A stretch of 64,000 bases of DNA from Bacillus testis (GCF_001243895.1 NZ_LN851186.1:2059852-2123851), one strand, 5' to 3'; counted from the first letter of the stretch, positions 16,763-25,540 are shown. Numbers and translations are program-made. Notes: generated by a model not told the origin, from the sequence alone.

Positions 16763-17998
16763 ATGGATAAGCAGCGTCTTCACCCGCTTGTATATGGAGT
16801 CATCATCGGTACTTTTTTCTCCCGGCTTTCCTCCTCGATGAGCATGCCTTTCTTAGCGGTCTATCTGACGGTTGCTAAAGGAATTTCTCCGGGGATCACC
16901 GGTATGATTATTGGGATAAGTGCGTTGGTGGGCGTATTAACGGGATTTATTGGCGGGCATCTGTCCGACCGGTACGGAAGAAAAACCATCATGCTGGCAT
17001 CACTCGCCGTCTGGATTGCCGTTTTTTGCGGATTTGCCTTTGCAGACAGCATTCCGGCGTTCTTTATCTGCAATGCGCTAAACGGCGCCTGCAAGTCTTT
17101 TTTTGAACCATCCTCAAGAGCGTTAATGTCTGATTATACCCGGAAAGAAAATAAATTAAAGGTGTTCAATCTGCGTTATACGGCGATCAATATAGGAGTA
17201 GTCGCCGGACCGTTAATCGGGCTGCAGCTGGGTAAGTCTTCCTTAACCGTCCCGTTCTTGGTGACAGCGGCCATCTATACATTATACGGTCTAGCTTTAA
17301 TCATGTTGTTCGCCCGCTTTGAACAAAACCGATCAAACCCAGGGCAAACGGCCGTCATTAAACCATCTTCCTTTAAGCAATCAATCGGCCTGGTCGGCAA
17401 GGATATGGTATTGCTTTTTACGCTTTTGGGCATGATCTGCGGCAATATCGGATATTCCCAGTTTTCCTCTACGCTGCCGCAGTATTTAGCAAGCTCGGAC
17501 GCCTTTTTGGACGGTGTGAAGTTGTATGGCTATATGATGAGTTTGAATGCAGTCACCGTCCTCATTTTACAATATCCGTTGCTGCATATCGGCAAGAAAT
17601 TCTCGGCATTAGTGTCTATCTTTTGCGGCATAGCATTAACGGGCTTTAGCCTATTCGGGTTGTCTTTCATTTCGCATACATGGAGCTTAGTTGTGTGCAC
17701 CATTGTCTTTACAGCCGGAGAAATTCTTATTTTTACGATGACTGACTTTTTCGTTGACGAAATCGCACCAGCGGAAACCAAAGGCCTTTATTTTGGCGCT
17801 CTAAGCTTCACATCCATCGGGCAAGTAATCGGACCAAGTTTTGGCGGTTTTCTGTTAACGCTGTTAGTAGGTACTGGCCAATCCTATGCCTTTATCTGCA
17901 TGGGCTTCGTTACGCTGCTTGGTTGTTATTTTATTGTACAGGCGAGAAAAAAGATCTTGCAGATAGCGGAGGTTCGCCATGAGCATTTATCGAATTGA
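16763..17998 (+). CDS. MFS transporter (12-TM multidrug efflux type)
   Basis: 411 residues, twelve hydrophobic segments. The MFS signature between TM2 and TM3 is visible (GGHLSDRYGRKTIML), as is the TM5 antiporter-like motif (INIGVVAGPLIGLQLG). It should export small toxic compounds using the proton gradient; the substrate is unknown. AGGAGG lies eight bases before the ATG. The downstream acetyltransferase overlaps it by 20 bases, so the two are translated together; an exporter next to a GNAT often indicates resistance or detoxification of the same molecule, which is inference here. Confidence 0.92.
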   Translation: MDKQRLHPLVYGVIIGTFFSRLSSSMSMPFLAVYLTVAKGISPGITGMIIGISALVGVLTGFIGGHLSDRYGRKTIMLASLAVWIAVFCGFAFADSIPAFFICNALNGACKSFFEPSSRALMSDYTRKENKLKVFNLRYTAINIGVVAGPLIGLQLGKSSLTVPFLVTAAIYTLYGLALIMLFARFEQNRSNPGQTAVIKPSSFKQSIGLVGKDMVLLFTLLGMICGNIGYSQFSSTLPQYLASSDAFLDGVKLYGYMMSLNAVTVLILQYPLLHIGKKFSALVSIFCGIALTGFSLFGLSFISHTWSLVVCTIVFTAGEILIFTMTDFFVDEIAPAETKGLYFGALSFTSIGQVIGPSFGGFLLTLLVGTGQSYAFICMGFVTLLGCYFIVQARKKILQIAEVRHEHLSN

Positions 17999-18440
17999 AA
18001 AAGACCAACGAATTGGGGATGAGGCCATGGACTTGCTGTTGTTGGCTGACCCCTCAGAAGAAATGATTCAATCATACGTAACCGGGAGTACTGTTTTCCA
18101 ATTAAGGGTCGGCAATGAATTGGCCGGAATCGCTGTTTGTAAGGAGATGACAGCTGATTCCCTTGAAATAAAGAACATAGCTGTCGGAGAAAAACACCAA
18201 AAGAAAGGCTATGGAAGAGCCCTATTGGAGGCATGTATTGAGTACGGCAAGCAATCTCCTTATATGTATCTATCTATTGCAACAGGCAATTCAAGCAAGC
18301 ATCAAATTGCTTTATATGAATCATGCGGCTTTTTGATCCATCATATAGAAAAGGATTATTTCATTAAACATTACCCGGAACCCATTTATGAAAACGGCAT
18401 TCAGTGCTGCGATAAGGTCGTACTGAGACGGCATATTTGA
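17979..18440 (+). CDS. GNAT family N-acetyltransferase
   Basis: 153 residues. Motif A is clear: IKNIAVGEKHQKKGYGRALL (Q-KKGYG acetyl-CoA loop, ~residues 60-80), then YLSIATGNSSKHQIALYESC, the usual N/xxAxxxYExxGF motif. Substrate unknown. It begins inside the MFS gene (20-base overlap), indicating translational coupling. GGAGG is present upstream (GCGGAGG at 17966-17972). No terminator is apparent before the DUF4440-like remnant that follows. Confidence 0.87.
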   Translation: MSIYRIEKDQRIGDEAMDLLLLADPSEEMIQSYVTGSTVFQLRVGNELAGIAVCKEMTADSLEIKNIAVGEKHQKKGYGRALLEACIEYGKQSPYMYLSIATGNSSKHQIALYESCGFLIHHIEKDYFIKHYPEPIYENGIQCCDKVVLRRHI

Positions 18441-18475
18441 GCCGTCGTCAATAAAAGACGCCGCTTCAGCAATAG

Positions 18476-18662
18476 TCTTATGCCAACACAGGGGAAATAC
18501 TTATTTTAAAAGCGGGAGATACGGCTTTGGTTTGCAGATGAAAAGGAATCAGTGTACTCAATGGACAGAATGGCAACCTATGCGTTTATGAAAAACGATA
18601 AAGGCAAATGGCTATGAGCGATTGATCATTCTTATGGTACAGACTTTGTCGCGGGCAAATAG
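18476..18662 (+). pseudogene. DUF4440/SnoaL-like remnant (frameshifted, with an internal stop)
   Basis: One frame reads GEILILKAGDTALV, then a shift leads into LWFADEKESVYSMDRMATYA and FMKNDKGKWL, an in-frame TGA at 18615, then AIDHSYGTDFVAGK and TAG. The order GDTALV...FMKNDKGKWL.AIDHSYG is that of the C-terminal half of small DUF4440/NTF2-like proteins. There is no start codon and the first half is missing, so this is the decayed end of such a gene. Confidence 0.55.
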
Positions 18663-18752
18663 GTGGAAAAACGATGATCATCCATATAAAGTTGATACCA
18701 AGAAAAGAAATAGAAAGACTTAGAATTTTTCTGTAGCGGAAGGATGATCGAT

Positions 18753-19922
18753 ATGTTTTTTTACCGGAACGAAGAAGAACACTCATTTTTGCAAGAACTC
18801 GAGCACACGGCTGAAAAATTTGCCGCCCGCGCCCGCCATTATGATGAAACACGGTCTTTTCATAAAGAGGATATTGAAGATTTAATCAAAATAGGATATA
18901 CAAAGTCGACCCTGCCTGTTGCTTATGGCGGCAAAGGCTTGGGTGTCTATACGTATTTGCTGGCACAGGAAACGATTGCCCAGTATTCCGGGCCAACCGC
19001 TTTGGCGATCGGCTGGCATTGCGGGATTCTTTTGGAGCTTCAAGATCCTAAGAGAAAGTGGGATAAGGATGTCCTTGCAAAGCTCTTCACAAAGGTTAGC
19101 AACGGCGCTTTAATCAACCGTGCTGCTTCGGAACCGCAGACTGGCAGCCCGACCAGAGGGGGCAGACCGGCAACTACCGCCATCATGGAAAATGGGAAAT
19201 GGGTGATCACCGGCAAAAAGACATATACCTCATTGGCGCCGGCGCTCGATCTGTTCCTTGTCAGTGCCTGGATTCCTTCACAGGAAAAAGTCGGCTGGTT
19301 TTTAATAGATAGCGAAGCTAAAGGTGTTTCGATTAATTACACCTGGAATGTAATGAGTATGCAAGGGACCGGAAGTGAAGATTTAATCTTAGATCGAGTG
19401 TCCGTAGAGGAAAAATACTTGGTGGAATATGCAGAGAAAGGCACAATGTATGACTCAAGCTGGCTGTTGCATATCCCTGCCTGTTATATTGGAATCGCCA
19501 AGGCAGCGGCAGACGAAGCGGTAAAGTTTGCCGCCCATTATTCCCCCAACAGCATACAGGGAACCATCAGCGATTTGCCGAATGTTCAAGCTAAGATCGG
19601 CAATATGCAATTGGAACTCCTGCAGAGCCGCCATTTCTTATATAGCGTAGCCGCCCAGTGGGAACAGCAACCTGCGCATAGAAAGCAATTAAGGCTGCAA
19701 CTTGGAGCGGTTAAGACAGCTGTTACAAACCAAAGCATCTCGATTGTCGATCAGGCCATGAGAATTGTAGGGGCTCAGAGCCTGCAAATGACCAATCCGC
19801 TGCAACGCTATTATAGGGATGTTAGGGCAGGCCTGCATAATCCCCCTATGGACGACATGGTTATACAGGGATTGGCTCTCCAGCGCATCCAGGAAATGAA
19901 AAAAAGCGTCAAGACTAACTAA
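18753..19922 (+). CDS. Acyl-CoA dehydrogenase family protein
   Basis: 389 residues with the three-part fold: N-terminal helices (YRNEEEHSFLQELEHTAEKF), a central beta domain (NRAASEPQTGSPTRGGRPAT, WVITGKKTYTSLAPALD), and C-terminal helices (VQAKIGNMQLELLQSR, MRIVGAQSLQMTNPLQRYYR, GLHNPPMDD). It uses FAD to oxidise an acyl-CoA or similar substrate, or acts as a flavin-dependent monooxygenase of the same fold; the catalytic glutamate of true acyl-CoA dehydrogenases is not obvious, so the substrate is open. GGAAGG lies nine bases before this ATG; the ATG at 18744 overlaps the RBS. Monocistronic. Confidence 0.88.
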   Translation: MFFYRNEEEHSFLQELEHTAEKFAARARHYDETRSFHKEDIEDLIKIGYTKSTLPVAYGGKGLGVYTYLLAQETIAQYSGPTALAIGWHCGILLELQDPKRKWDKDVLAKLFTKVSNGALINRAASEPQTGSPTRGGRPATTAIMENGKWVITGKKTYTSLAPALDLFLVSAWIPSQEKVGWFLIDSEAKGVSINYTWNVMSMQGTGSEDLILDRVSVEEKYLVEYAEKGTMYDSSWLLHIPACYIGIAKAAADEAVKFAAHYSPNSIQGTISDLPNVQAKIGNMQLELLQSRHFLYSVAAQWEQQPAHRKQLRLQLGAVKTAVTNQSISIVDQAMRIVGAQSLQMTNPLQRYYRDVRAGLHNPPMDDMVIQGLALQRIQEMKKSVKTN

Positions 19923-20005
19923 GGAACCGTTTTGGTTTAAAAGGACAATGAGAGTACTCATAAAAGGTTCAAATCGCATTGGATTTGGATCTTTTATTTA
20001 AAATA

Positions 20006-20036
20006 AAAAGAGGCGCTGGCGGCACCTCTTTTTTGA
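20006..20036. terminator. Bidirectional terminator
   Basis: AAAAGAGGCGC and GCACCTCTTTTTT arms between convergent genes. Confidence 0.8.
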
Positions 20037-20103
20037 TCGTTTGTTTACTTTTTTATTCTAAATCCAGACTTGTTAGCTTGGCATTTAGGTAGTTTTGGTC
20101 TCC

Positions 20104-20397
20104 TTAGAGAATTTCTTCATAATGTTGCATGCAGAAGTTTTCTAACAGAGCTAATTCATCCTCTTCCAGCTCAAAATCCAACGCTTTGTTTTCGCTGCGT
20201 TCATGCAAGGTGTATGATAGAATCTCTTTTTGGTCCCCGTCTACTTTGAACAACACGCGTACATAGACTCCGTTTTCGTGAAATAGCTCATCGTCTTCAG
20301 GTACGTCTATAAATAACAAGAACTCATATCGATTTCCAGGCAAAATGCCAAATTGGTCATTGATTAGTTCGGCTTCATATTCTGTGATTTCAATCAT
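20104..20397 (-). CDS. Hypothetical protein, 97 aa (DUF6509-like?)
   Basis: An acidic, mostly beta protein with no membrane segment: IEITEYEAELINDQFGILPG, then YEFLLFIDVPEDDELF and a helical acidic end (FELEEDELALLENFCMQHYE). The pattern resembles small Bacillus DUF6509-type proteins of unknown function, but I am not certain of the family. AGGAAGG precedes the ATG. It stands alone. Confidence 0.7.
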   Translation of the reverse strand: MIEITEYEAELINDQFGILPGNRYEFLLFIDVPEDDELFHENGVYVRVLFKVDGDQKEILSYTLHERSENKALDFELEEDELALLENFCMQHYEEIL

Positions 20398-20596
20398 TTT
20401 TTACATCCTTCCTGTTCAACTGTATCTATTATATCTATAAAAGGGCCGAATGGAAAGAAGGGAGGGCAAGCGGCATACCATACTGGCATTAATTGCATGC
20501 CTCAATAAGTTTTTCTTCTTGAAAGTAGTGGGTATAGGATTCATGTACACTTACTAAAAACCATTCCATCCAAATCCTTTGCTTGCCAATTATCTA

Positions 20597-20625
20597 TTGA
20601 CGGATCTTATTGATTACTATACGAT
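20597..20625 (+). promoter_or_regulatory. Promoter of the lysine riboswitch transcript
   Basis: TTGACG, exactly 17 bases, TACGAT; initiation would fall about 20 bases before the aptamer begins. Confidence 0.65.
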
Positions 20626-20654
20626 AATAGTGTTAATAAATGATCCTCATCAGA

Positions 20655-20840
20655 TGAAGGTGAGGTAGAGGTTGCGGTTTTTAAGAGTACATAGAAAGAG
20701 AGACAGAAAGCTCATTGACGTCTATGGAAAGGGAACACCGCCGAAGCGCTGCATGATTTCTGCATGCGGAGAGCTGGGACTGTGCCATAATAGGGACAGG
20801 ACTGTCATGGTGAGCGATTGCCATGAAGAACTATCACAAC
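20655..20840 (+). promoter_or_regulatory. Lysine riboswitch (L box) aptamer
   Basis: The conserved L-box elements appear in order: GAGGTAGAGGTTGCGG, AAGAGTA, GGGAACACCGCCGAAGCG, CTGGGACTG, ACTGTCATGG, and CATGAAGAACTATCAC closing the basal helix (GTGAGGTA with TATCAC). A terminator follows at 20875. In this class lysine binding favours termination, so the downstream permease is expressed when lysine is scarce. An open frame across it (20672-20911) is spurious. Confidence 0.93.
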
Positions 20841-20874
20841 AAAGTCTGATGGTGCCGTTGGTTTCTGTACATAC

Positions 20875-20905
20875 AACACACCATTTTATCGGTGTGTTTT
20901 TTTGT
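20875..20905 (+). terminator. Riboswitch expression-platform terminator
   Basis: AACACACC and GGTGTGTT arms with an 8-base loop, followed by a T tract, 96 bases before the permease start. Confidence 0.9.
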
Positions 20906-21000
20906 TTGTGAAAAAAGGCCAAAACTCTACCAACATCAATGAGAATTGTCTGTTACTAACTAGAGAAATCCCTTCATTAGGGAGAAGAGGAGAGTTTCAA

Positions 21001-22428
21001 GTGGGAAATCAACAAAAGTTGGGCTTTTGGATATTAACATCATTAGTAATCGGAAATATGGTCGGATCGGGGATTTTCATGCTTCCCCAATCATTGGCGA
21101 CCGTAGCTAGTCCTGGCGGGGCTATTCTTGCTTGGGTATTCACTGGATTGGGTGTTTTGTTCGTCACATTGGTTTTCGGTAATCTGGGTAAAAGAAAACC
21201 TAAGCTGCAGGGAGGACCGCAGATTTATGCGAAAGAATTATTCGCCAAAGGTTCAAACGCAGCAACACTATCAGGTTTTATGTCAACATGGGGCTATTGG
21301 ATCGGTAACCTTGCCGGAAATATTGCGATCATCACTACATTTGCAAGTTATCTATCAACATTCTTTCCTGTTTTAACTAGCCAGTCCACCTGGTTTTCAA
21401 TAGGTAACTTTGAATTAAAGGTTGGGAATGCACTTACGTTTGCTGTTTGTACGATTGTCTTATGGGGGACGCACTTTATCGTTCTACAAGGCATGGAAGG
21501 AGCCGGTAAATTAAACTTGGCAGCGACTATTGCCAAAGTGGCAGGCTTTGTTCTTTTCATCATTATCGGGCTTACCGCTTTTGAAAAGAGCAATATCGTT
21601 CCTTTCATTACTGATCAGGTTTCCCAATCGGGCCACACAACGGGATTGCTGGGACAAGTCAATGCAGCGGCTGTTATTACATTATGGGCATTTGTAGGCG
21701 TTGAATCTGCAGTCGTATTCGCTTCAAAAGCAAAAAAGCAGTCCGATGTCAAAAAAGCGACGATTCTAGGTTTGTTGATTGCGTTGGCTCTTTATATCGG
21801 CATTAGCACGCTTGTAATGGGCATTCTTCCGCACGATCAGCTGGTCACATCCGAAAAACCATTAATTGATGCGATTACATTAGTAATGGGACCAATTGGC
21901 GGAAAATTGATTGCAGCCTTAGGATTAATCAGTCTGATGGGCTCCACAATCGGATGGGTTATGTTATCAGCGGAAATTCCTGCTGAAGCTGCTAAACAGC
22001 GATTGTTCATGCCACGTTTCATGCAGCAGAACAAGAACGGACTTCCTGTCTTTTCGTTGATCGTCACCAATGGATTGGGACAGTTGTTCATATTTTCAAC
22101 CGTTTCGAATTCGATTTCGACAGCTTTTAATTTTGTCATCTATATCGCAACCTTATCTTACTTGGTACCATATTTGATTGCTTCGGCATTCCAATTGAAA
22201 TTGGTGTATACAGGGGAAACATACGAAAACGGCATGCATCGGTTCGGAGATGGTATTATCGGTTTTATCGCCTGCACATATTCCATTTATGTGCTGATTG
22301 CCGGAACAGCCGACATCAAGACCTTTATATTCGGCATGCTGTTATTATTCAGCGGTGTTTTCTTCTATAAATTCATTAAAGATGAAGAACAATACCATTT
22401 GATTTATTCTGACATAAAAAAGCCATAG
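21001..22428 (+). CDS. APC-family lysine permease/antiporter (YvsH-like)
   Basis: 475 residues, about 12-13 membrane helices, APC superfamily: the first helix has VIGNMVGSGIFMLP (substrate-backbone binding GSGIF) and the TM6 region has WAFVGVESAVVFASKAKKQ. It belongs with basic-amino-acid or polyamine permeases. The lysine riboswitch immediately upstream makes lysine the likely substrate; in B. subtilis the L-box-controlled YvsH has this role. It starts at GTG, with AGAGGAG eight bases upstream; a longer frame from 20902 would start inside the terminator and is rejected. Import versus exchange cannot be told from sequence. Confidence 0.92.
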   Translation: MGNQQKLGFWILTSLVIGNMVGSGIFMLPQSLATVASPGGAILAWVFTGLGVLFVTLVFGNLGKRKPKLQGGPQIYAKELFAKGSNAATLSGFMSTWGYWIGNLAGNIAIITTFASYLSTFFPVLTSQSTWFSIGNFELKVGNALTFAVCTIVLWGTHFIVLQGMEGAGKLNLAATIAKVAGFVLFIIIGLTAFEKSNIVPFITDQVSQSGHTTGLLGQVNAAAVITLWAFVGVESAVVFASKAKKQSDVKKATILGLLIALALYIGISTLVMGILPHDQLVTSEKPLIDAITLVMGPIGGKLIAALGLISLMGSTIGWVMLSAEIPAEAAKQRLFMPRFMQQNKNGLPVFSLIVTNGLGQLFIFSTVSNSISTAFNFVIYIATLSYLVPYLIASAFQLKLVYTGETYENGMHRFGDGIIGFIACTYSIYVLIAGTADIKTFIFGMLLLFSGVFFYKFIKDEEQYHLIYSDIKKP

Positions 22429-22447
22429 TGAGATCTTAACATGATTT

Positions 22448-22486
22448 AGAGTCCAATTCGCATATGAATTGGACTCTTTATTTTTG
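22448..22486 (+). terminator. Terminator of the permease gene
   Basis: AGAGTCCAATTC and GAATTGGACTCT, a 12-bp perfect stem, then TTATTTTT. Confidence 0.88.
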
Positions 22487-22575
22487 CAGTGGATAAATGA
22501 GGACATAACTCCAGCTAAACGATTCATGTTAATCGATTATGATCTTTATTGGTTGTTGTAACTTAGCCCCAAAGA

Positions 22576-22587
22576 GAACATATGTTC
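22576..22587. promoter_or_regulatory. LexA (SOS) box-like palindrome
   Basis: GAACATATGTTC in the context A-GAACATATGTTC-C, one mismatch from the Gram-positive SOS consensus CGAACRNRYGTTYC. It lies 232 bases before the hydrolase start. Confidence 0.5.
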
Positions 22588-22704
22588 CTTTGTAGTGGAA
22601 AGAGCACTAAAATAATAAAGGATCAAGAGCAAAAAAGTTAATAACCTGGTTTTTATTTACATAAAATAGAGAAAAAACAATATATGACGAAAATACGGGT
22701 GCGG

Positions 22705-22716
22705 GAACATATGCTC
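22705..22716. promoter_or_regulatory. Second, weaker LexA-like box
   Basis: GAACATATGCTC, the same core with one arm change, 129 bases after the first and 103 bases before the hydrolase start. Confidence 0.35.
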
Positions 22717-22818
22717 TGATAGTGTAAAAATCGCATTTTTTAAAGTGGAATGGGAATTCTATTGTACAGGCATGGCCTGAATAGGACGTTATTTAAGAAT
22801 GAAAGGGGAGCGAGGCTT

Positions 22819-23478
22819 GTGATTGAAATCCAGCAACATACCGTCAATGGCTATCGGCATATTCCAGTTTCGTATAAGCTACTTCATAATAACCGGTTAA
22901 CATCGCATCTCGCCATCATGCTTCCTGGTTCAAGCTATCATGTGGAGAAGCCGCTATTTCACTATTGCACATTACTTTATTTGCAAAAGAATATTGATGT
23001 TCTTCAGATCAATTACGACTATCACGAACGGGTTGAAGTCCATTCAAGCAATGAATTATTTACAGCTATGGATTGCGACATACAAGCTGTTTTGGAAAAG
23101 GTGTTGGAAGAAAGGTCATACTCACAATTTGACCTCATTGGTAAGTCGATCGGAACCATTGCTTTAGCACAAGTGCTTAGCAACCCCTTATTCGCTCAGG
23201 CAAGATGTATTTGGTTGACTCCTTTGCTGAAACGGAGAGAAGTATTTGAAGCGATTAAAGAATGCTCGCAGCTGGGTTATCTGGTCATTGGGGAGAAAGA
23301 CCCTAATTTTCACAGCCGCCGTTTTAAAGCTTTATCAGCGAACAGCCAATTGATGACACGATACATCCCTAATGCAGATTCTTCTTTGGAAAATCCAAAT
23401 GATTTTTTTAAATCGCTCGATCATTTGAAGCAAACAATGTTCGATATCCACCAATTCATTAAAAGCGGGGACAGATAA
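22819..23478 (+). CDS. Alpha/beta hydrolase-like protein
   Basis: 219 residues. The nucleophile elbow is intact (IGKSIGTIA, G-x-S-x-G), preceded by LAIMLPGSSYH (oxyanion region); an acid is likely at GEKDPNF. The place where relatives have a catalytic histidine (AxHSLE) reads NADSSLE, so the histidine is missing unless another one serves. It may be an inactive or rewired hydrolase. AAAGGGGAG eight bases before this GTG fixes the start; the longer frame from 22750 has no RBS. Two LexA-like boxes upstream suggest damage control, which is inference. A terminator follows. Confidence 0.75.
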   Translation: MIEIQQHTVNGYRHIPVSYKLLHNNRLTSHLAIMLPGSSYHVEKPLFHYCTLLYLQKNIDVLQINYDYHERVEVHSSNELFTAMDCDIQAVLEKVLEERSYSQFDLIGKSIGTIALAQVLSNPLFAQARCIWLTPLLKRREVFEAIKECSQLGYLVIGEKDPNFHSRRFKALSANSQLMTRYIPNADSSLENPNDFFKSLDHLKQTMFDIHQFIKSGDR

Positions 23479-23553
23479 TTGCAAAAAGTGAAGCATGCCA
23501 TCTTTATGGTCTACAAGCTCTGTAAGATACAATCATCCGAGATTCTAATTCAT

Positions 23554-23586
23554 AAAAGCTCAACCTAATTGGCTGGGCTTTTTCTT
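23554..23586 (+). terminator. Terminator of the hydrolase gene
   Basis: AAAGCTCAACC and GGCTGGGCTTT arms around TAATT, then TTTC. Confidence 0.75.
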
Positions 23587-23762
23587 TGTGTACGTAAATA
23601 GACAAGAGCATTTAAAAAAAGGAACTTTCTATTTTTTATAGAAATTCATGGTATACTTAAAATTTAATAGAGATTTAAAGATTTTCATTCTTTTTAGGGA
23701 GAAGCAACAGAGAAAAATGAAATCAGCGGGGCAAAAAGGAAGGAAATAAAAGGTGGGGGAAC

Positions 23763-24521
23763 ATGGTATTATTTTTTAAGATTTTTGTTTGGTTCTGTTT
23801 CGCAGGATTGCTTCTTTATACATACCTGTATGGAAAGAATGAAGCAAAGATGGAAGAAAAGGTGTTTTTGTTCCGCAAGATATGGTATTTGCTCTATATG
23901 TTGGGGGCAGTATTGTATTGGACAAAGTACCCTGACAGCATATTTACGGACTGGAAAAATTACATTATTGTATTTGTGATTTTTCTATCGGTAGATGCTT
24001 TCATTTTCTTAAATATGTATTTACGCAAAGCAGGCAATTATGAACTGGATCGATTCACAAAGACCGTCACCGCTAATGAAACCTTGATTAAAGATAATCT
24101 ATCCATGGCAAAAAACATGCTCCATATCTTGAATAAAGAGGGGATAAACGGGTATTATGGGAGTAGAGAAGGGTACTTATTGGGGTTGAAAGAAGTCCTC
24201 CAGTCATATGCCCAAAAAGAGGATATGAATATTCAAGTTTGGCCATTTACGGATCCCACAGAAAAAGAACAAGCATTAATGGCTTATACGAATTCTGGAG
24301 CAATCCGTTCCAAATTAGACAGATTAGAAACAGTTTACAACACTGAATTGAAATATGCCCTGCACCCAATTTATCTTTTTGGCGATGAATTATATGTATT
24401 AAAAATAGCTGGATCAAGAGAAATATCAGAAATGGATTGTCTGCTCTTTGTCGTAATGATCCACATTTATGATTTTGCAGTACCAGAAGGACAAGAATGG
24501 AATGAAATAGGTGGTGAATAG
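23763..24521 (+). CDS. spoIISA: SpoIISA-family toxin
   Basis: 252 residues. Three N-terminal membrane helices (~1-22, ~38-55, ~66-86) and a cytosolic domain of about 160 residues. The start MVLFFKIFVWFCFAGLLLY, RKIWYLLYMLGAVLYWT and DAFIFLNMYLRKAG closely match B. subtilis SpoIISA (about 248 aa). This toxin damages the cell membrane and kills cells unless neutralised; in B. subtilis its loss blocks neither growth nor sporulation, while its free action stops sporulation. GGTGGGGGA precedes the ATG. The antitoxin gene begins two bases after its stop. Confidence 0.93.
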   Translation: MVLFFKIFVWFCFAGLLLYTYLYGKNEAKMEEKVFLFRKIWYLLYMLGAVLYWTKYPDSIFTDWKNYIIVFVIFLSVDAFIFLNMYLRKAGNYELDRFTKTVTANETLIKDNLSMAKNMLHILNKEGINGYYGSREGYLLGLKEVLQSYAQKEDMNIQVWPFTDPTEKEQALMAYTNSGAIRSKLDRLETVYNTELKYALHPIYLFGDELYVLKIAGSREISEMDCLLFVVMIHIYDFAVPEGQEWNEIGGE

Positions 24522-24523
24522 TC

Positions 24524-24727
24524 ATGAATCAAAATGAAGCTATCTTGCTTCCTGAAAGTGAAGAAAAGACGATGAAATCCTTTATCCGTAAATCAAGAGT
24601 AACTGTTCCGGAAGTGGCCACCAGCCCGAGTACTTTGAAATTAATGGAAGAAAATGAACGTATCATCAAAAAATATAGTCATAAACCCACTAAAGATGTT
24701 TTTCAAAAAATAAAAAGGTTTACATGA
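24524..24727 (+). CDS. spoIISB: SpoIISB-family antitoxin
   Basis: 67 residues, basic and hydrophilic, likely disordered alone. VATSPSTLKLMEENERIIKK corresponds to the conserved core of SpoIISB (SP..ar..kENERlI.eY), which wraps around the cytosolic domain of SpoIISA. It follows the toxin gene after two bases with GGTGGTGAA as its RBS, so toxin and antitoxin are made together. It is longer at the N-terminus than the 56-residue B. subtilis protein. A strong terminator follows. Confidence 0.88.
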   Translation: MNQNEAILLPESEEKTMKSFIRKSRVTVPEVATSPSTLKLMEENERIIKKYSHKPTKDVFQKIKRFT

Positions 24728-24736
24728 ACGTTAGTT

Positions 24737-24771
24737 AAAAGGCAATAGCCATTGGTGCTATTGCCTTTTTC
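24737..24771 (+). terminator. Terminator after spoIISB
   Basis: AAAAGGCAATAGC and GCTATTGCCTTTTT arms around a short loop; it separates spoIISAB from the third gene. Confidence 0.88.
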
Positions 24772-24828
24772 ATATTTATCCTTCTTTTGTCATATACTAT
24801 CTTAAACAACATAGATGGAGGGATGAGT

Positions 24829-24972
24829 ATGAAATCATTCCACAGGAAAACAACCGTATTTACCCCGATACCAACAACTTCACCAATGGAGATCAGCAGA
24901 AGAAGGGATACTGAACATCTCCTAAGATTCATAAAAAAGCACTCAAGTAAATGGACACTTTTGAACAAATAA
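24829..24972 (+). CDS. spoIISC: SpoIISC-like second antitoxin
   Basis: 47 residues. It aligns by eye with the upstream antitoxin: MKSFHRKTTV...TSP here against MKSFIRKSRV...TSP there, with a similar basic helix (LLRFIKKHSSK versus ERIIKKYSHK). A three-component SpoIIS system with a second antitoxin, SpoIISC, is known in the B. cereus group; this gene has its position and size. GGAGGG lies six bases before this ATG. It lies beyond a terminator, so it must have its own promoter; TATACT at 24793 may be the -10. The assignment rests on position and weak similarity. Confidence 0.65.
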   Translation: MKSFHRKTTVFTPIPTTSPMEISRRRDTEHLLRFIKKHSSKWTLLNK

Positions 24973-25002
24973 AACAGGAAGCTATTTGCTAACTGTTTTT
25001 TA
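24971..25002 (+). terminator. Terminator after spoIISC
   Basis: AAAACAG-AAGC and GCT-CTGTTTT arms, then a T tract. Confidence 0.65.

Positions 25003-25539
<537 letters not shown>

Positions 25540-25540
<1 letters not shown>

Noticed and set aside
20672-20911. 79-residue open frame
   Set aside because: It runs across the lysine riboswitch and terminator; codon use and lack of RBS show it is not a gene.
20902-21000. N-terminal extension of the lysine permease
   Set aside because: It would begin inside the riboswitch terminator; the GTG at 21001 has a proper RBS and the protein start fits the family.
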